NCBI RefSeq assembly: GCF_023333585.1
Contig: NZ_JAIQZN010000006.1
Coordinates: 66,809-130,808, forward strand
Direction of reading: 5' to 3'
Origin: Argonema antarcticum A004/B2
GTDB taxonomy: Bacteria; Cyanobacteriota; Cyanobacteriia; Cyanobacteriales; Aerosakkonemataceae
Length of the DNA stretch: 64,000 nucleotides
Shown here: positions 62,720-64,000 of the stretch, in pieces
Layout: each line of letters begins with the position of its first letter
Numbering within the stretch: position 1 is the stretch's first letter
Translations under genes and position numbers: made by a program
Notes under the pieces: generated by a model
Seen by the model: only the letters and a program-made list of their open reading frames with translations
The model's database searches: none
Told to the model about the DNA's origin: nothing

Positions 62720-62900
62720 TATCTTGTCCGGTTGCATCGGTAGTGTAAGAGTGATATCGGGAAATTGTCTGTTGTCATCGTTGGTTAAAATTTAACCGCA
62801 GATGAATACAGATGTAGGCAAAGCCTTCCCGCAGGGTACACAGATAAACGCAGATGTAGACGCAGCCTTCTCATATAGTACGCAGATGAACTGAGATGTT
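62719..62900. repeat. Interspersed repeat related to 55408-55548
   Basis: It starts TATCTTGTCCGGTTGCATCG and carries ACCGCAGATGAATACAGATG and ACAGATAAACGCAGATG units, as at 55408-55548, but has no right inverted end. The remaining 62901-63122 shows no recognised feature besides AAGGAG before the next gene. Confidence 0.65.
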
Positions 62901-63122
62901 TAGTGGATTTTTCGGCTCGGCTCTAAGTAAATACAGGGACTCTTTCGGAATTTCTATGCAAATGTGATGAAACCACGAAAATAAATGAACTAAAAGCAAT
63001 AAAAATCCCTAAGATATGAAAGATCGTACTTCTGGTTACTTCTAAAGGTATACACACTTTAACAAGTGATAATTACACACTTTACTTAATGGTGCAACGG
63101 ATATCAACGCAAGGAGATCGTC

Positions 63123-64000
63123 ATGAGCCTACGTATTTTGATAGCGCCTTCAGGTTTTAAAGAGAGTTTGGAAGCGGACGAGGTAGCCGATTGCATTGCA
63201 CAAGGGATTCAGCGAGTCTTACCTGACGCCAAAATTGAAAAAGCACCGCTTGTAGACGGTGGTGAGGGTTTTACCAAAGCGCTTGTGACAGCAACAGGCG
63301 GCACTTTGCACCATTTAACTGTAACAGGGCCTGTTGGGGGGCCCGTAAAATCGCACTTTGGATTTCTCGGCGGTACTGGTGCTAAAACAGCTGTGTTGGA
63401 GATGGCGGCGGCGGCTGGATTGCGACTGGTTCCACGTAGCGTCCGCGATCCGCTTGTGACAACTACTTACGGCGTTGGCGAACTGATTAAAGCCGCATTA
63501 GATGCTGGTGCGGAAGGTATCTTAATTGGTTGTGGGGACTCCGGGACTAATGATGGCGGTGCTGGAATGGCTCAAGCGCTTGGCGTCCATCTACTCGATG
63601 CTGATGGTAAGGAGTTGGGACGAGGTGGCGGTGAACTGCTGAAGCTCGATCGCATCGATTTGAGCGATCGCGATCCGCGACTTGAGCAAGTGCAAATTGA
63701 TGTCGCCTGCAACTGGCACAATGTGCTGTGCGGTCAACATGGCGTGGCGCGAGTCTTTGGCCCCCAAAAAGGTGCTTCACCCGAAACGGTTGAGCGGCTG
63801 GAGGCATCTCTGGAAAAATATGCTGGTGCGATCGAACGGGAAATCGGAATAAATGTCCGCGAAATGTCCGGTGGCGGTGCATCTGGTGGTTTAGGCACTG
63901 GTTTGCACGCACTTTTAGGTGCTAAGCTGCACTCGCGCTACGACATCGTGATGCAGTACCTGGAAATTGATAGTTTACTCCATAATGTCGATCTAGTTAT
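63123..64000 (+). CDS. Glycerate kinase (GarK-type), 3' end outside window
   Basis: The frame runs off the window after 292 codons. MSLRILIAPSGFKESLEADE, the APLVDGGEGFTKALVTATGG motif, GVGELIKAALDAGAEGILIG, GCGDSGTNDGGAGMAQALGV and FGPQKGAS identify the type-II (GarK) glycerate kinase family, which phosphorylates D-glycerate. In cyanobacteria this serves the photorespiratory glycolate pathway or glycerate use. AAGGAG precedes ATG 63123. It follows the transporter-kinase operon after 400 bp. Confidence 0.92.
   Translation, partial: MSLRILIAPSGFKESLEADEVADCIAQGIQRVLPDAKIEKAPLVDGGEGFTKALVTATGGTLHHLTVTGPVGGPVKSHFGFLGGTGAKTAVLEMAAAAGLRLVPRSVRDPLVTTTYGVGELIKAALDAGAEGILIGCGDSGTNDGGAGMAQALGVHLLDADGKELGRGGGELLKLDRIDLSDRDPRLEQVQIDVACNWHNVLCGQHGVARVFGPQKGASPETVERLEASLEKYAGAIEREIGINVREMSGGGASGGLGTGLHALLGAKLHSRYDIVMQYLEIDSLLHNVDLV

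Overview
The window looks like a chromosomal segment of a filamentous, non-heterocystous-type cyanobacterium (Oscillatoriales-like; the genus is inference). The evidence is frequent HIP1 octamers (GCGATCGC), a cytochrome b6f subunit gene (petG) and an iron-stress chlorophyll protein (isiA). Families typical of cyanobacteria also occur: DUF4912, DUF928, DUF2358, CHASE2 cyclase, CHAT-TPR proteins and two-partner-secretion exoproteins. Intergenic DNA is rich in short inverted-repeat elements. No rRNA, tRNA or CRISPR array was recognised.

Layout. 1-0.9 kb: 3' part of a DUF4912 protein with near-perfect 87-bp tandem repeats. 1.1-8.6 kb: a Pmp3-like peptide, a secreted CHAT protease-like protein, a large two-partner-secretion (TPS) exoprotein and two small unknown genes lying behind a duplicated copy of the TPS leader. 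8.9-13.8 kb: ParDE and PIN toxin-antitoxin pairs, DUF928 and a CHASE2 adenylate cyclase. 14-21.5 kb: an iron-related island with a multicopper oxidase, IsiA, an HhH lipoprotein, an EAL protein, a bacterioferritin-like protein and an FTR1 permease. 22-24.6 kb: DUF6220, a LuxR regulator, an Ada-like alkyltransferase and a small membrane protein.

24.9-33 kb is an accessory island. It has a NACHT NTPase, an HNH protein, HicBA, a RelE-like pair, BrnTA, several broken toxin or antitoxin genes, an IS630-type transposase remnant and repeated copies of the 3' end of the NACHT gene between the modules. 33-39 kb groups envelope redox functions: exported MsrA, an ECF sigma/anti-sigma pair, CcdA plus a periplasmic thioredoxin, and a cytochrome b / molybdopterin oxidoreductase pair resembling MsrPQ. 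39-42 kb has CsbD, petG, a membrane-anchored cytochrome c and an ABC exporter. 42.7-47.8 kb has a second TPS exoprotein, a membrane protein, and a two-gene unit behind a promoter whose spacer is filled by a sequence matching the cyanobacterial LexA box.

48-55 kb has S-adenosylhomocysteinase, DedA and a candidate two-gene defence module: a NERD nuclease/SF1 helicase/pentapeptide-repeat fusion followed by a fused GmrSD (DUF262-DUF1524) protein. 55.7-64 kb has a Get3/ArsA ATPase with DUF2358, a repeat-dense intergenic region, a truncated MBOAT acyltransferase, an SLC13-type transporter translationally coupled to a histidine kinase lacking an obvious H-box, and the 5' part of a glycerate kinase.

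Best candidates for something undescribed are the NERD-helicase/GmrSD pair, the LexA-box two-gene unit, and the NACHT locus whose 3' tail recurs at the boundaries of inserted toxin-antitoxin cargo. A 127-bp MITE family shares its termini with the IS630 remnant, which suggests the source of its transposase. All family assignments come from reading motifs, not from database searches.
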